This document shows positions 6,906 through 14,815 of a DNA stretch of 19,012 nucleotides, piece by piece. The position numbers were made by a program, and so were the translations under genes. This DNA is from Lachnospiraceae bacterium UBA3401 (GTDB lineage: Bacteria; Bacillota; Clostridia; Lachnospirales; Lachnospiraceae). Numbering within the stretch: position 1 is the stretch's first letter; every line of letters starts with the position of its first letter. The stretch is from contig DEPD01000114.1 in NCBI GenBank assembly GCA_002358575.1, forward strand, positions 1 to 19,012, given 5' to 3'. Under the pieces are notes generated by a model, which ran no database searches, was not told where the DNA came from, and saw nothing but the letters and a program-made list of their open reading frames with translations.

Positions 6906-8237
6906 ATGGCAAAGTATACAAAACAGGATATTATCGCGATGGTGGAGGAAGAGGATGTGGAGTTTATCCGAATGCAGTTTACAGATATTGAGGGAAACTT
7001 TAAGAATGTGGCGATCACATCAAGCCAACTTCAAAAGGCACTCAACAATGACTGTATGTTTGACTGTTCACTTGTTAAGGGAATGCTGCCAACAGATAAT
7101 GCGGATATGTTTCTGTATCCAGATTTAGGTACGTTCACAATCTTTCCATGGAGACCTCAGCAGGGAAAAGTAGCGCGTTTTATTTGTGATGTGTACCGCG
7201 CAGACCGCACACCGTTCGAGAGTGACTGCCGCTATATTCTGAAAAAAGCGTTGCGGGAAGCGTCAGAGATGGGATATACCTTTGAGGTGGGACCGGAGTG
7301 CGAGTTTTTTTTGTTCAATGCAGATGAAAATGGCAGACCTACAACAAATACCAATGAGCAGGCGGGCTTTTTTGACATGGGGCCGCTCGACAACGGTGAG
7401 AATGCCAGACGCGACATTGTGCTTACTTTAGAGGATATGGGCTTTGAGGTGGAGGCATCACATCACGAAAAGGCTCCGTCTCAACATGAAGTAGATTTTC
7501 GGTATGATGAGGCCCTTACAACGGCGGACAATATTATGACCTTTAAGCTTGCAGTCAAGACCATTGCAAAACATCATGGTTTGCATGGAACGTTTATGCC
7601 AAAACCACGAATGGAGTTTTGCGGCTCTGGTATGCACATTAATATGTCATTAAGTAAGAACGGGAAAAATATTTTTGATGATCCGACCGATGAAAATGGG
7701 CTGAGCAGGGAAGCCTATTATTTTATGGGGGGACTGATGAAGCATGTCAAGGGCATTTGTGCTGTGACAAATCCGCTGGTCAATTCTTATAAGCGACTGC
7801 GGCCTGGTTTTGAGGCACCTGTGTATATTGCGTGGAGCACACTTGGCGCAAACACTTTGATACGAGTGCCAAATATTCGTGGAGAACACACAAGGATTGA
7901 GCTGAGAAGCCCAGACCCTTCGGCCAATCCTTATCTGGCGATTGCAGCTTGTCTGATGGCAGGGATTGATGGTATTAAAAATCAGATTGAGCCAGAGGAG
8001 AAAGTGCTGGATAATATCAATGTGATTTCGGAGGAGGAGGCACTACAGCGTGGCATTAGAAAACTTCCTACAGATTTACTTGAAGCGTGTAAAGAGATGA
8101 AGAAGGACCCGCTTTTAAGGAAATTGCTTGGAGAACGTGTGTTTGAACAATATTATGCATCAAAAATTGCGGCTTGGAAAGAGTATGATGCACAGGTGAC
8201 AAACTGGGAGATTGAATCCTATTTATATAAGATATAA
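6906..8237 (+). CDS. glnA: Glutamine synthetase, class I alpha-like, divergent active site
   Basis: 443 residues, the same length as Bacillus GlnA (444), alignable without gaps over the N-terminal beta-grasp and the catalytic barrel. Canonical reaction: glutamate + NH3 + ATP to glutamine. Retained: D53 (ammonium site), metal ligands E131, E133, E188, E195, H244 and E332, flap E303, and R297, R320, R330, R334. Changed: the usual DGSSIEGFVRI becomes DCSLVKGMLPT (53-63), replacing the Bacillus feedback arginine R62 by proline; NGSGMH becomes CGSGMH (C239 at the E. coli N264 position); and SAxNRSPLIR becomes STLGANTLIR (A315 at E. coli R339). No adenylylation tyrosine is present near residue 388. 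Start: ATG 6906 follows AAAGGAAAGGG; an in-frame TTG at 6864 lies inside the leader hairpin. The ANTAR regulator follows by 43 bases. It could be a specialised paralogue with altered regulation or substrate. Confidence 0.9.
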   Translation: MAKYTKQDIIAMVEEEDVEFIRMQFTDIEGNFKNVAITSSQLQKALNNDCMFDCSLVKGMLPTDNADMFLYPDLGTFTIFPWRPQQGKVARFICDVYRADRTPFESDCRYILKKALREASEMGYTFEVGPECEFFLFNADENGRPTTNTNEQAGFFDMGPLDNGENARRDIVLTLEDMGFEVEASHHEKAPSQHEVDFRYDEALTTADNIMTFKLAVKTIAKHHGLHGTFMPKPRMEFCGSGMHINMSLSKNGKNIFDDPTDENGLSREAYYFMGGLMKHVKGICAVTNPLVNSYKRLRPGFEAPVYIAWSTLGANTLIRVPNIRGEHTRIELRSPDPSANPYLAIAACLMAGIDGIKNQIEPEEKVLDNINVISEEEALQRGIRKLPTDLLEACKEMKKDPLLRKLLGERVFEQYYASKIAAWKEYDAQVTNWEIESYLYKI

Positions 8238-8280
8238 GTACATCTTTGTATACAGTTTTGTAGGATTTGGAGGTGTACAG

Positions 8281-8823
8281 TTGACTAATATTATAGTAGC
8301 TTTTGCCAAAATTGAGGATGCGAAAAGCATTAAGAATATTCTGGTGAAAAGCGGATTTGGCGTGACAGCAGTCTGCACCTCCGGCGCACAGACATTGAGC
8401 CATGCAGATGAGTTTCATGATGGGATTGTCATTGCGGGCTATCGGCTGGCAGACATGATTTGTGTAGAGTTAAAGTGCAATCTGCCGGAGGGTTTTGAGA
8501 TGGTGGTGATGGCGTCACAGCGCGTTTTGGCAGAGGTGCAAGGAGATGGAATTATTGGACTCGCAATGCCATTGAAAGTGCATGAGTTAGTGAGTACTGT
8601 TGATATGCTGTCACAGGGAATTATCCGGCGCAGAAAGAAGCGGCGTGAAAAGCCGAAAGTTCGCGACGAGAAGGAGGTAGCCATTATAACGAGTGCAAAG
8701 CAGCTGCTGATGACAAGAAATAATATGACAGAGGAGGAGGCACACCGCTATCTGCAAAAACACAGTATGGATAATGGCACGAATCTTGTTGAGACAGCGC
8801 AGATGCTTCTGGCATTAAAGTGA
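8281..8823 (+). CDS. ANTAR-domain antiterminator with pseudo-receiver (NitR-like)
   Basis: 180 residues. The N-terminal receiver-like domain (1-110) keeps strand beta-1 and acidic E12/D13, but the phosphoacceptor position is glycine (IVIAGYRLADM, G53; normally aspartate), so classical phosphorylation is unlikely. A basic coiled linker at 115-131 (RRRKKRREKPKVRDEK) leads to an ANTAR domain at about 132-180, with the hallmark AKQLLMTRNNMTEEEAHRYL and a final short helix. ANTAR proteins bind paired RNA hairpins and block terminators. Start: TTG 8281 lies 5 bases after GGAGGTG (8269-8275); upstream in-frame TTG 8212 overlaps glnA without a ribosome site. The position directly after glnA matches NitR-type regulators of nitrogen genes in Clostridium. 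No matching paired-hairpin target was seen in the window. Confidence 0.87.
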   Translation: MTNIIVAFAKIEDAKSIKNILVKSGFGVTAVCTSGAQTLSHADEFHDGIVIAGYRLADMICVELKCNLPEGFEMVVMASQRVLAEVQGDGIIGLAMPLKVHELVSTVDMLSQGIIRRRKKRREKPKVRDEKEVAIITSAKQLLMTRNNMTEEEAHRYLQKHSMDNGTNLVETAQMLLALK

Positions 8824-8844
8824 GTAGAGTGGAAGGAGAGAAGT

Positions 8845-10176
8845 ATGAATATCGTTTTATTATCAGGCGGATCGGGAAAGCGTCTCTGGCCCCTTTCCAA
8901 TGAAATCCGGTCAAAGCAGTTTTTAAAACTGCTCAGTGATGCGAACGGTGGCCACGAATCTATGGTTCAGCGTGTGTACCGGCAAATTACACAGGCGGGA
9001 ATCCATGCGAATATTGTCGTGGCGACATCAGCTACGCAGGTGGAGTCTATTCGGGGACAGTTGCCAGATGATGTGGATGTTGTGGTGGAACCAGAGCGCA
9101 GGAACACTTTTCCGGCGATTGTGCTTGCGGCTTCCTATTTGGAATCAAGAAAAAAGATGGATTCGGAGGAGACGGTCATTGTGCTTCCAGTGGACCCTTA
9201 TGTAGATGTGGAATATTTTGAGACTTTTAAGAAGATGGATGAGCGGGTGCAGCAGGGCGGTATGGATATTGTTTTAATGGGGATTACGCCGTCCTATCCC
9301 TCTGAAAAATATGGCTATATCATACCAGGAGCGGACGGAAGTGTGACGGGATTTAAGGAAAAACCGGATGAGGCGTCAGCGAAAGCTTTGATTCAACAGG
9401 GGGCGCTCTGGAATGCAGGCGTGTTTGCCTTTAAGTTAAAGTATTTGATGGGGATTGCAGACAATTATTTAGAGAGCAGGGAATTTGAGGAGGTTATCAA
9501 GCACTATGCTAGTCTGAAAAAAGATAGTTTTGACTATGAGGTGGTTGAGCGAGCGGAGGCACTTGCTGTCATTCGGTATAATGGTGCGTGGAAGGACATT
9601 GGCACATGGAATACACTTACTGAGGAGATGCAGGAGGAAAGCATTGGAGATGTGATTATGGGGGAGGAGTGTATCAATACCCATGTGATCAATGAGCTGT
9701 CAATTCCTGTTGTGGCACTTGGTACACAGAATCTAGTTATTGCGGCGGGACAAGATGGTATTTTGGTATCTGATAAGCATAAAAGCTCTTATATCAAGCC
9801 TTATGTGGAGAATATTGATAACCGGCCAATGTATGAGGAGCGGCGCTGGGGAGAGTATAAAGTGTATGATTACAATCAGTATGCGGACGGGACAAAATCT
9901 CTCACAAAGCATGTCACTATCAATGCAGGGTGTGCACAGGACTATCACGTGCACCGTTATAAAGATGAAGTTATCACAGTGGCAAACGGAGAGGGAGAGC
10001 TTGTTGTGGATGGATGTCTGATGAAACTGTCGCGCGGCGATTCCATTTCAATTAGAAGGGGACAGAAACATGCAATCAGGGCTTTTCAGGATTTGCAGTT
10101 GATATCAGTACAGATTAGCGAGGACAACACAGAAGGGGACACAGAAGTGCTCAACTGGAGTTGGCCAGAAACATGA
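8845..10176 (+). CDS. manC: Mannose-1-phosphate guanylyltransferase with C-terminal cupin (type II PMI-GMP-like)
   Basis: 443 residues, slightly shorter than the usual 470-480 of bifunctional enzymes. The N-terminal nucleotidyltransferase (1 to about 260) shows GGSGKRLWPLS (8-18, K where many have T) followed by RSKQF, the metal aspartate in LPVDPYV, FKEKPDEA, WNAGVFAFK and the IGTWNTL stretch. It would make GDP-mannose from GTP and mannose-1-phosphate. The C-terminal cupin (about 330-430) has metal ligands H368 and H370, E375 and H409 as in type II phosphomannose isomerases; whether isomerase activity remains cannot be judged. ATG 8845 follows GGAAGGAGAG. It starts 21 bases after the ANTAR gene, so it is likely translated from the glnA transcript. 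It probably feeds surface polysaccharide synthesis, although no glycosyltransferase cluster is in the window. Confidence 0.88.
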   Translation: MNIVLLSGGSGKRLWPLSNEIRSKQFLKLLSDANGGHESMVQRVYRQITQAGIHANIVVATSATQVESIRGQLPDDVDVVVEPERRNTFPAIVLAASYLESRKKMDSEETVIVLPVDPYVDVEYFETFKKMDERVQQGGMDIVLMGITPSYPSEKYGYIIPGADGSVTGFKEKPDEASAKALIQQGALWNAGVFAFKLKYLMGIADNYLESREFEEVIKHYASLKKDSFDYEVVERAEALAVIRYNGAWKDIGTWNTLTEEMQEESIGDVIMGEECINTHVINELSIPVVALGTQNLVIAAGQDGILVSDKHKSSYIKPYVENIDNRPMYEERRWGEYKVYDYNQYADGTKSLTKHVTINAGCAQDYHVHRYKDEVITVANGEGELVVDGCLMKLSRGDSISIRRGQKHAIRAFQDLQLISVQISEDNTEGDTEVLNWSWPET

Positions 10177-10185
10177 GAGGAAAAA

Positions 10186-10210
10186 GTTTGAAAGAAGTTC
10201 ACTTTCAAAC
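10186..10210. repeat. 9-bp hairpin between manC and dapF
   Basis: GTTTGAAAG (10186-10194) pairs perfectly with CTTTCAAAC (10202-10210) around a 7-base loop. No T-run follows, so read-through into dapF is expected. It may be an RNA-stability or processing element; it is not a canonical terminator. Confidence 0.4.
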
Positions 10211-10222
10211 GATTGATTGGTA

Positions 10223-10240
10223 TGCGTGCTGATACACGCA
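10223..10240. repeat. 6-bp hairpin immediately before the dapF ribosome site
   Basis: TGCGTG (10223-10228) and CACGCA (10235-10240) form a GC-containing stem with the six-base loop CTGATA, ending right at the AGAGGT ribosome site of dapF. It could modulate translation. The loop lacks the A1/G4 pattern of ANTAR targets. Confidence 0.35.
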
Positions 10241-10252
10241 AGAGGTATAGCG

Positions 10253-11125
10253 ATGAAATTTACAAAAATGCATGGGTGTGGAAATGATTATATTTATGTC
10301 AATGGTTTTGTGGAACAGATTGCCACAGACAAAAAGCCAGAGCTTGTACGGCGGCTCAGTGACAGGCATTTTGGCATAGGTGGAGACGGCGTGATTTTTA
10401 TTAATCCGGGAAAGAACGCAAGTTTTGAGATGGAGATGTACAATGCTGATGGGACAAGAGCACAGATGTGCGGTAATGGTATCCGCTGTGTGGCAAAGTA
10501 TGTGTACGATTACGGCTTGACAGATCAGACAAATATTACAATAGAAAGTTTTGGGCAGGTAAAATATCTGGAGCTTGTGTTGGGTGAGGACGGAAAAACA
10601 TCGACTGTAAGAGTCAATATGGGAGCACCGATCTTGACTGCAAGTGAAATACCAGTGGTGTCTGAAAATAATCAGGTCATTGATGAAGAAATCGAAGTGG
10701 ACGGGAAGCGGTATAGGATGACTTGTGTATCGATGGGCAATCCTCACGCAGTCGTATTCTTGAATACTGTACCAGAAGAATTTGATATCAGGGATTTTGA
10801 GATAGAAAAAAAAGGACCACATTTTGAGAACCACCCGCGGTTTCCAGAGCGTATCAATACGGAATTTGTGCGGGTTATGGACAGAAAGAATGTGCAGATG
10901 CGCGTGTGGGAGCGGGGAACAGGAGAGACACTTGCCTGCGGAACTGGATGTTGTGCAACAGTTGTTGCCTGTGTGCTAAACGGTTTGACAGACACGAAAG
11001 TTACTGTGAAAGTTCTAGGCGGCGAGATTCTGTGTGAGTGGGATCGGACAAAGAACATTGTCTATATGACAGGTCCTGCGGAGACGGTGTTTGACGGCGA
11101 GATAGCGTTGCGGGAGGAAATGTGA
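10253..11125 (+). CDS. dapF: Diaminopimelate epimerase
   Basis: 290-residue cytoplasmic PLP-independent epimerase converting LL- to meso-diaminopimelate for lysine and peptidoglycan synthesis. Both catalytic cysteines are present: C73 in NADGTRAQMCGNGIRC and C229 in ETLACGTGCCA. The N-terminal KMHGCGNDYIY and GIGGDGVIF stretches are typical and the two-lobed length is normal. Start: ATG 10253 is about 6 bases after AGAGGT and begins MKFTKMHG as in the family; the in-frame codons reaching back to about 10217 include the short hairpin and have no ribosome site. The MBOAT gene begins one base after its stop, so the two are translationally coupled. Confidence 0.96.
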   Translation: MKFTKMHGCGNDYIYVNGFVEQIATDKKPELVRRLSDRHFGIGGDGVIFINPGKNASFEMEMYNADGTRAQMCGNGIRCVAKYVYDYGLTDQTNITIESFGQVKYLELVLGEDGKTSTVRVNMGAPILTASEIPVVSENNQVIDEEIEVDGKRYRMTCVSMGNPHAVVFLNTVPEEFDIRDFEIEKKGPHFENHPRFPERINTEFVRVMDRKNVQMRVWERGTGETLACGTGCCATVVACVLNGLTDTKVTVKVLGGEILCEWDRTKNIVYMTGPAETVFDGEIALREEM

Positions 11126-11126
11126 G

Positions 11127-12536
11127 ATGCTTTTCCCAAGTGAGGTTTTTTTGTTCGTATTTTTTCCGATTGTGCTTGTGGTTTACTATGCATTGCTGAG
11201 AAAGACAAGAACGTTAAAAAATATATTTTTGCTAATTGCAAGTCTCTTTTTCTATGCATGGGGAGAACCCACATATGTCTTTCTGATGATTGCAACGATT
11301 TTAGTCAACTGGATGTTTGGTATATATGTGGACGTGTTTCGGGATAAAAAGGCAGTAGTTACAGTGCTGTTTGTATTGTTGGTAGTGGTTAATATTGGCA
11401 CGTTAGGGTGGTTTAAGTACAGTGAATTTACTGTTTTACAGATCAACCGGTTTCTGCATACAAATATTCCAGTGCCAATTGTGCCATTGCCAATAGGAAT
11501 TTCGTTCTACACGTTTCAGGCGATGTCCTATGTGATTGATGTGTATCGTCGCCGTGGTAAAGTACAGAGAAATCCTTTACAGGTAGGGTTATATATTGCA
11601 TTGTTTCCTCAGTTGATTGCAGGACCAATTGTGCGCTATGAGACGATTGCAGACCAGATTGAGCATCGAGTTGAGACATTTGCAGACTTTTCGGCAGGCG
11701 TGACCAGATTTTGTATTGGTCTTGGTAAGAAGGTGCTTGTTGCAAACAATATGGCAGTTATTGCGGACAATGCGTTTGGACTGATTATCAATCATGAATT
11801 TCAGGCGTCTATGGGAATGGCTTGGCTTGGCGCAATTGCGTATACATTGCAAATCTTTTTTGATTTTTCAGGATATTCTGACATGGCAATTGGTCTTGGT
11901 CAGATGTTTGGATTTCATTTTGAGGAGAATTTTAACTATCCTTATATTTCCAGAACTGTGTCGGAGTTCTGGCGCAGATGGCATATTTCCATGCAGACAT
12001 GGTTTCGGGATTATGTGTATTTTCCAATGGGGGGCAGCAGGGTTTCCAAGCCAAGGCTGGTATTAAATCTCTTTGTTGTGTGGTTGCTGACAGGAATGTG
12101 GCACGGTGCAAACTGGACTTTTATTGCGTGGGGATTGATGTATTTTGTAATCTTGACCGCCGAGAAACTGACAGGTCTTAGCAAAAAAAATTATTGGTGG
12201 GGGCATCTCTACACTATGCTGCTGGTTATTATCGGCTGGGTGATCTTTCGCTCTACAGGCATGGGGAATGCTTTTTTGTACATCAAGGCAATGTTTGGCA
12301 TTGGCGCAAAGGGAATAATTGACAAGGCAGTCTGGGCATATATTGTGCAAAACTGGATATACTTTGTATTTGCAATTATTGGCTGTGCGCCTATTATGCC
12401 GCGAATTGATGAGAAAATGAAAAACAGTCGAATATGGCAGGTTGTCTATGCTACAGGCATTGTAGTGAGTCTAGTGGTTAGTGTATCATTTATCTGTAAC
12501 AATGCCTACAACCCGTTTATATACTTTAATTTCTAA
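11127..12536 (+). CDS. MBOAT family membrane O-acyltransferase (AlgI/PatA/DltB-like), first copy
   Basis: 469-residue polytopic membrane protein. It carries the family landmarks: an N-terminal FYAWGEPTYVFL, PIGISFYTFQAMSYVIDVYR, LFPQLIAGPIVRY, FDFSGYSDMAIGLGQMFGF, EFWRRWHISMQTWFRDYVYF with H286, and the near-invariant TGMWHGANWTFIAWG with catalytic H326. MBOATs of this type pass an acyl (often acetyl) group across the membrane to a periplasmic or surface partner that loads it on a glycan. ATG 11127 lies one base after the dapF stop, with GGAGG (11114-11118 region) inside the end of dapF. The AlgJ/AlgX-like SGNH gene follows by 39 bases, giving the usual transferase pair. The glycan acceptor cannot be named from sequence; the membrane topology and active-site histidines are clear. 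Confidence 0.92.
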   Translation: MLFPSEVFLFVFFPIVLVVYYALLRKTRTLKNIFLLIASLFFYAWGEPTYVFLMIATILVNWMFGIYVDVFRDKKAVVTVLFVLLVVVNIGTLGWFKYSEFTVLQINRFLHTNIPVPIVPLPIGISFYTFQAMSYVIDVYRRRGKVQRNPLQVGLYIALFPQLIAGPIVRYETIADQIEHRVETFADFSAGVTRFCIGLGKKVLVANNMAVIADNAFGLIINHEFQASMGMAWLGAIAYTLQIFFDFSGYSDMAIGLGQMFGFHFEENFNYPYISRTVSEFWRRWHISMQTWFRDYVYFPMGGSRVSKPRLVLNLFVVWLLTGMWHGANWTFIAWGLMYFVILTAEKLTGLSKKNYWWGHLYTMLLVIIGWVIFRSTGMGNAFLYIKAMFGIGAKGIIDKAVWAYIVQNWIYFVFAIIGCAPIMPRIDEKMKNSRIWQVVYATGIVVSLVVSVSFICNNAYNPFIYFNF

Positions 12537-12575
12537 TGATGTTTTTGGGTACATTGGAAAGGGTAGGAGATTAAA

Positions 12576-13700
12576 ATGAAGAACAGGGATAAATGGATTA
12601 CGATTGCTTTTCTCGTTTTTATATTGGCAATACCACTTGTGACTGTGGTGCGCAATCTGCTGCCAAGTCAGCAGGAGAACGAGCTAACAGACGAGGAGCA
12701 AGCAATCTTAGAGCAGAATGGAACTTTAATCAACGGGACACAAGCAGACAATAAAGATAACGCACAGGCAGGACAGAACAGTGCGTCGAAGGAAACTGGA
12801 TTCGCCAAACTACAAAAGTGCATTAATACGTTTGCGGACAGTTTGTTCGGACGGACAAAACTGATTGGTTTTAATACAGAGCTGACTTCACTTCTCACGG
12901 GAGGAACCTATATTGAGTCCACGCAGACTCTTAAGGGAAAAAATAATATGTTTTTTTATAAGACGGAGCTTGATGGACATCCTATTTGGGATTATATGGG
13001 AATCAACCATTTTACAGAGGAGGAGATGGCGGTGATTGCGGCAAATCTGACAGCCACAAGGGAGCATTTGGCGGCAAGAAATATTGAGTTTTATACAATG
13101 TGTATTCCTAACAAGGAGATTATCTATGCGGAAAATATGCCGAATACCATTGCAAGAGTCAATGAAGTTTCCCGCGGAGAACAACTAGCAAATTATCTGC
13201 ATGAGAACACAGACTTGGTGTTTGTCTATCCCAAGGAGGCATTGCTTGCGAACAAGGACAAGGCACAGCTCTATTACAGTACAGATTCTCATAACAATCA
13301 AATTGGGGCTTTTGTAAATATGCAGGACTTTTTTAGGACTGTTTATGGCACTCATGCAGAGATAGACTCCGTTCGTTTCAGGACAGATGCGACAGATTAT
13401 TCTGGCGATCTGGTTATGCTGGCAGGTTTGACAGGCAAGTACAATATTGATACCGTATATGTGTTCGAGACAGAATCAGCTGACAAGGCGCAGTATCACG
13501 ATCAGGTATTATTGTATGTTGGGGATTCCTTTGGCGGATTTCTGTCACAGATTTGCAAGGGATATTATAAGGAAGTTTACTGGGAGGATGCGCGGGATTT
13601 TCAATACAATATGCTTGACCGGTATCAGCCAGATGTTGTGATTTGGGAGCGCGCGGAGCGCTATTGTGAGGTGTTTCAGGAACCGATTTTAATCAAATAA
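12576..13700 (+). CDS. AlgJ/AlgX-like SGNH acyltransferase partner (DHHW-related)
   Basis: 374 residues. A signal anchor at about 7-27 (WITIAFLVFILAIPLVTVV) is followed by an acidic, Asn/Gln-rich linker (31-75) and an extracytoplasmic SGNH-like domain. Signature elements in order: SLFGRTKLIGFNTEL (89-103, as FPLR-K in DHHW proteins), CIPNKEIIY (176-184), STDSHNNQIGAF with D237 and H239 in place of the catalytic Asp-x-His, and YVGDSFGGFL with nucleophile S318 in a GDS block. It is the presumed acceptor-side enzyme for the MBOAT upstream, esterifying a surface glycan. ATG 12576 follows AGGAG at about 8 bases. The C-terminus (ILIK) is complete. Compared with the DHHW protein at 17723 it has GDS where that one has RDS, so the two modules are not simple duplicates. 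Confidence 0.8.
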   Translation: MKNRDKWITIAFLVFILAIPLVTVVRNLLPSQQENELTDEEQAILEQNGTLINGTQADNKDNAQAGQNSASKETGFAKLQKCINTFADSLFGRTKLIGFNTELTSLLTGGTYIESTQTLKGKNNMFFYKTELDGHPIWDYMGINHFTEEEMAVIAANLTATREHLAARNIEFYTMCIPNKEIIYAENMPNTIARVNEVSRGEQLANYLHENTDLVFVYPKEALLANKDKAQLYYSTDSHNNQIGAFVNMQDFFRTVYGTHAEIDSVRFRTDATDYSGDLVMLAGLTGKYNIDTVYVFETESADKAQYHDQVLLYVGDSFGGFLSQICKGYYKEVYWEDARDFQYNMLDRYQPDVVIWERAERYCEVFQEPILIK

Positions 13701-13702
13701 AT

Positions 13703-14139
13703 GTAGTTGCAAAATTATTTGATAATTACAAAGTTAAGAAAGACTCTACAAATAACAATACTCCACGCAAACTAATACAAGATTTAACTGAATTAGAACG
13801 CAACAAAGACATATATAATTATCAAGTATCGCATATATGGGGCCGCACGAAGGATATATTCCTGTTTGAAGGCCGTGGAATATCTGTTATATGCCAAGAT
13901 TATGGCCCCCTTTACAGGTCATGAATCAAAAGGAACATGGCCTATTGAATATCAAGAGATGTTTTATTCTAAAGCAAAAAAATTATATCAGTCTTTTATT
14001 GATGAGTATAATCAATATTTGGTAACATTGAACATAGAAACACGATTGAATGAACATATTAAATCATTAAATGAAGTTTCTAAAAAAACGAACGCAATTT
14101 TTGCAAGATGCGGTTCGGGAATTATCTCCTATTGTTTAA
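13703..14139 (+). pseudogene. Frameshifted, 5'-truncated remnant of an HNH-like nuclease gene
   Basis: Three overlapping frames give one plausible protein when joined. 13703-about 13868 (frame of GAT 13781) reads KLFDNYKVKKDS, then TELERNKDIYNYQVSHIWGR; near 13866-13870 the sense passes to the next frame, with LYAKIMAPFTGHESKGTWP and a long helical stretch; near 14098 it passes again to LQDAVRELSPIV and TAA at 14137-14139. SHIWGRTKD followed by TGHE recalls an HNH-type arrangement, but the central Asn region is degraded, so the family is tentative. There is no start codon with a ribosome site, and the 5' end abuts the stop of the AlgJ-like gene. The stretch is clearly more AT-rich than its neighbours, which suggests imported DNA now decaying. 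Confidence 0.55.
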
Positions 14140-14237
14140 ACAACCAAATATTTTATATTTATGATATTGTCTTGTCTGTAGGCAAAAATGGTGTGTGGAT
14201 GAAAAATTATAAAAAATAGTAAAAATGTACCATAAAA

Positions 14238-14257
14238 ATACGTGAGAAGAAACGTAT
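14238..14257. promoter_or_regulatory. Inverted repeat ATACGT-N8-ACGTAT upstream of the sigma factor gene
   Basis: ATACGT (14238-14243) and ACGTAT (14252-14257) are exact reverse complements, ending 24 bases before the GTG start of the ECF sigma gene. It could be an operator or a leader hairpin; arms of six bases can occur by chance. Confidence 0.25.
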
Positions 14258-14281
14258 ATGGAGTATTGGGAGGAGGTCAGC

Positions 14282-14815
14282 GTGGAAGAAAAACAGTTCG
14301 ATGCATGTATGGAGCGTATGAAATTTGGCGATAGGAGCGCACTGCATGAAATATATGAGGCGTATCTTGGATATGTTTATTCCATTGTACTCCAGACTGT
14401 ATCAAACCGTGAGGATGCAGAGGATGTCACCAGCGAGTTTTTTATGAAACTTTGGCGACTTGCAGATACATATCGTGGCGGGAACGGACACCGGGCATGG
14501 ATGGCGGCAATTGCCCGCAATATGGCGGTTGACCTTATGAGAAAGACAAAACGGGAAATTTTGACGGAGGATTTTGCTGACACAATGACAGAAACAGCGT
14601 CAGATGCGTGTGTTGAGACAAAAGTGCTCTCAGATATAAGTTTGCGGCAGGCGCTTGATACATTAAAGCCCAATGAGCAGGAAGTCGTGAATCTAAAAAT
14701 TATGGGAGAACTGACTTTTCAGGAGATAGCAGATATTCTTAAAATTCCACTTGGAACAGTAACTTGGCGATATCAGAATGCGATCAAAAAGTTGAGGAGA
14801 TGCGGTTATGAGTAA
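14282..14815 (+). CDS. ECF-type RNA polymerase sigma factor
   Basis: 177 residues with the two-domain layout of extracytoplasmic-function sigma factors. Region 2 (about 20-90) has HEIYEAYLGYVYSIVLQTV, the core-binding DAEDVTSEFFMKLWR and the -10 recognition helix ending WMAAIARNMAVDLMRK. A short linker (91-118) leads to region 4 (about 122-172), LKPNEQEVVNLKIMGELTF then the helix-turn-helix EIADILKIPLGTVTWRYQNA. Start: GTG 14282 is 5 bases after AGGAGG (14271-14276); an ATG at 14258 would add eight residues, contain that ribosome site within its own coding sequence, and lack a site of its own. It overlaps the anti-sigma gene by 8 bases (ATGAGTAA), so the two are co-translated. Its regulon is unknown, with the downstream lipoprotein and acylation genes the nearest candidates. 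Confidence 0.93.
   Translation: MEEKQFDACMERMKFGDRSALHEIYEAYLGYVYSIVLQTVSNREDAEDVTSEFFMKLWRLADTYRGGNGHRAWMAAIARNMAVDLMRKTKREILTEDFADTMTETASDACVETKVLSDISLRQALDTLKPNEQEVVNLKIMGELTFQEIADILKIPLGTVTWRYQNAIKKLRRCGYE

Noticed and set aside
10186..10240. Two successive hairpins before dapF as an ANTAR antitermination target
   Set aside because: Loops are AAGTTCA (7 bases) and CTGATA; neither has the six-base A-x-x-G-x-x form, and no terminator follows the second stem.
13866..14219. 117-residue frame from TTG 13866 as an intact small gene
   Set aside because: No ribosome site; its N-terminus continues the sense of another frame upstream and its C-terminal part loses sense after about 14098, so it is part of a frameshifted remnant.
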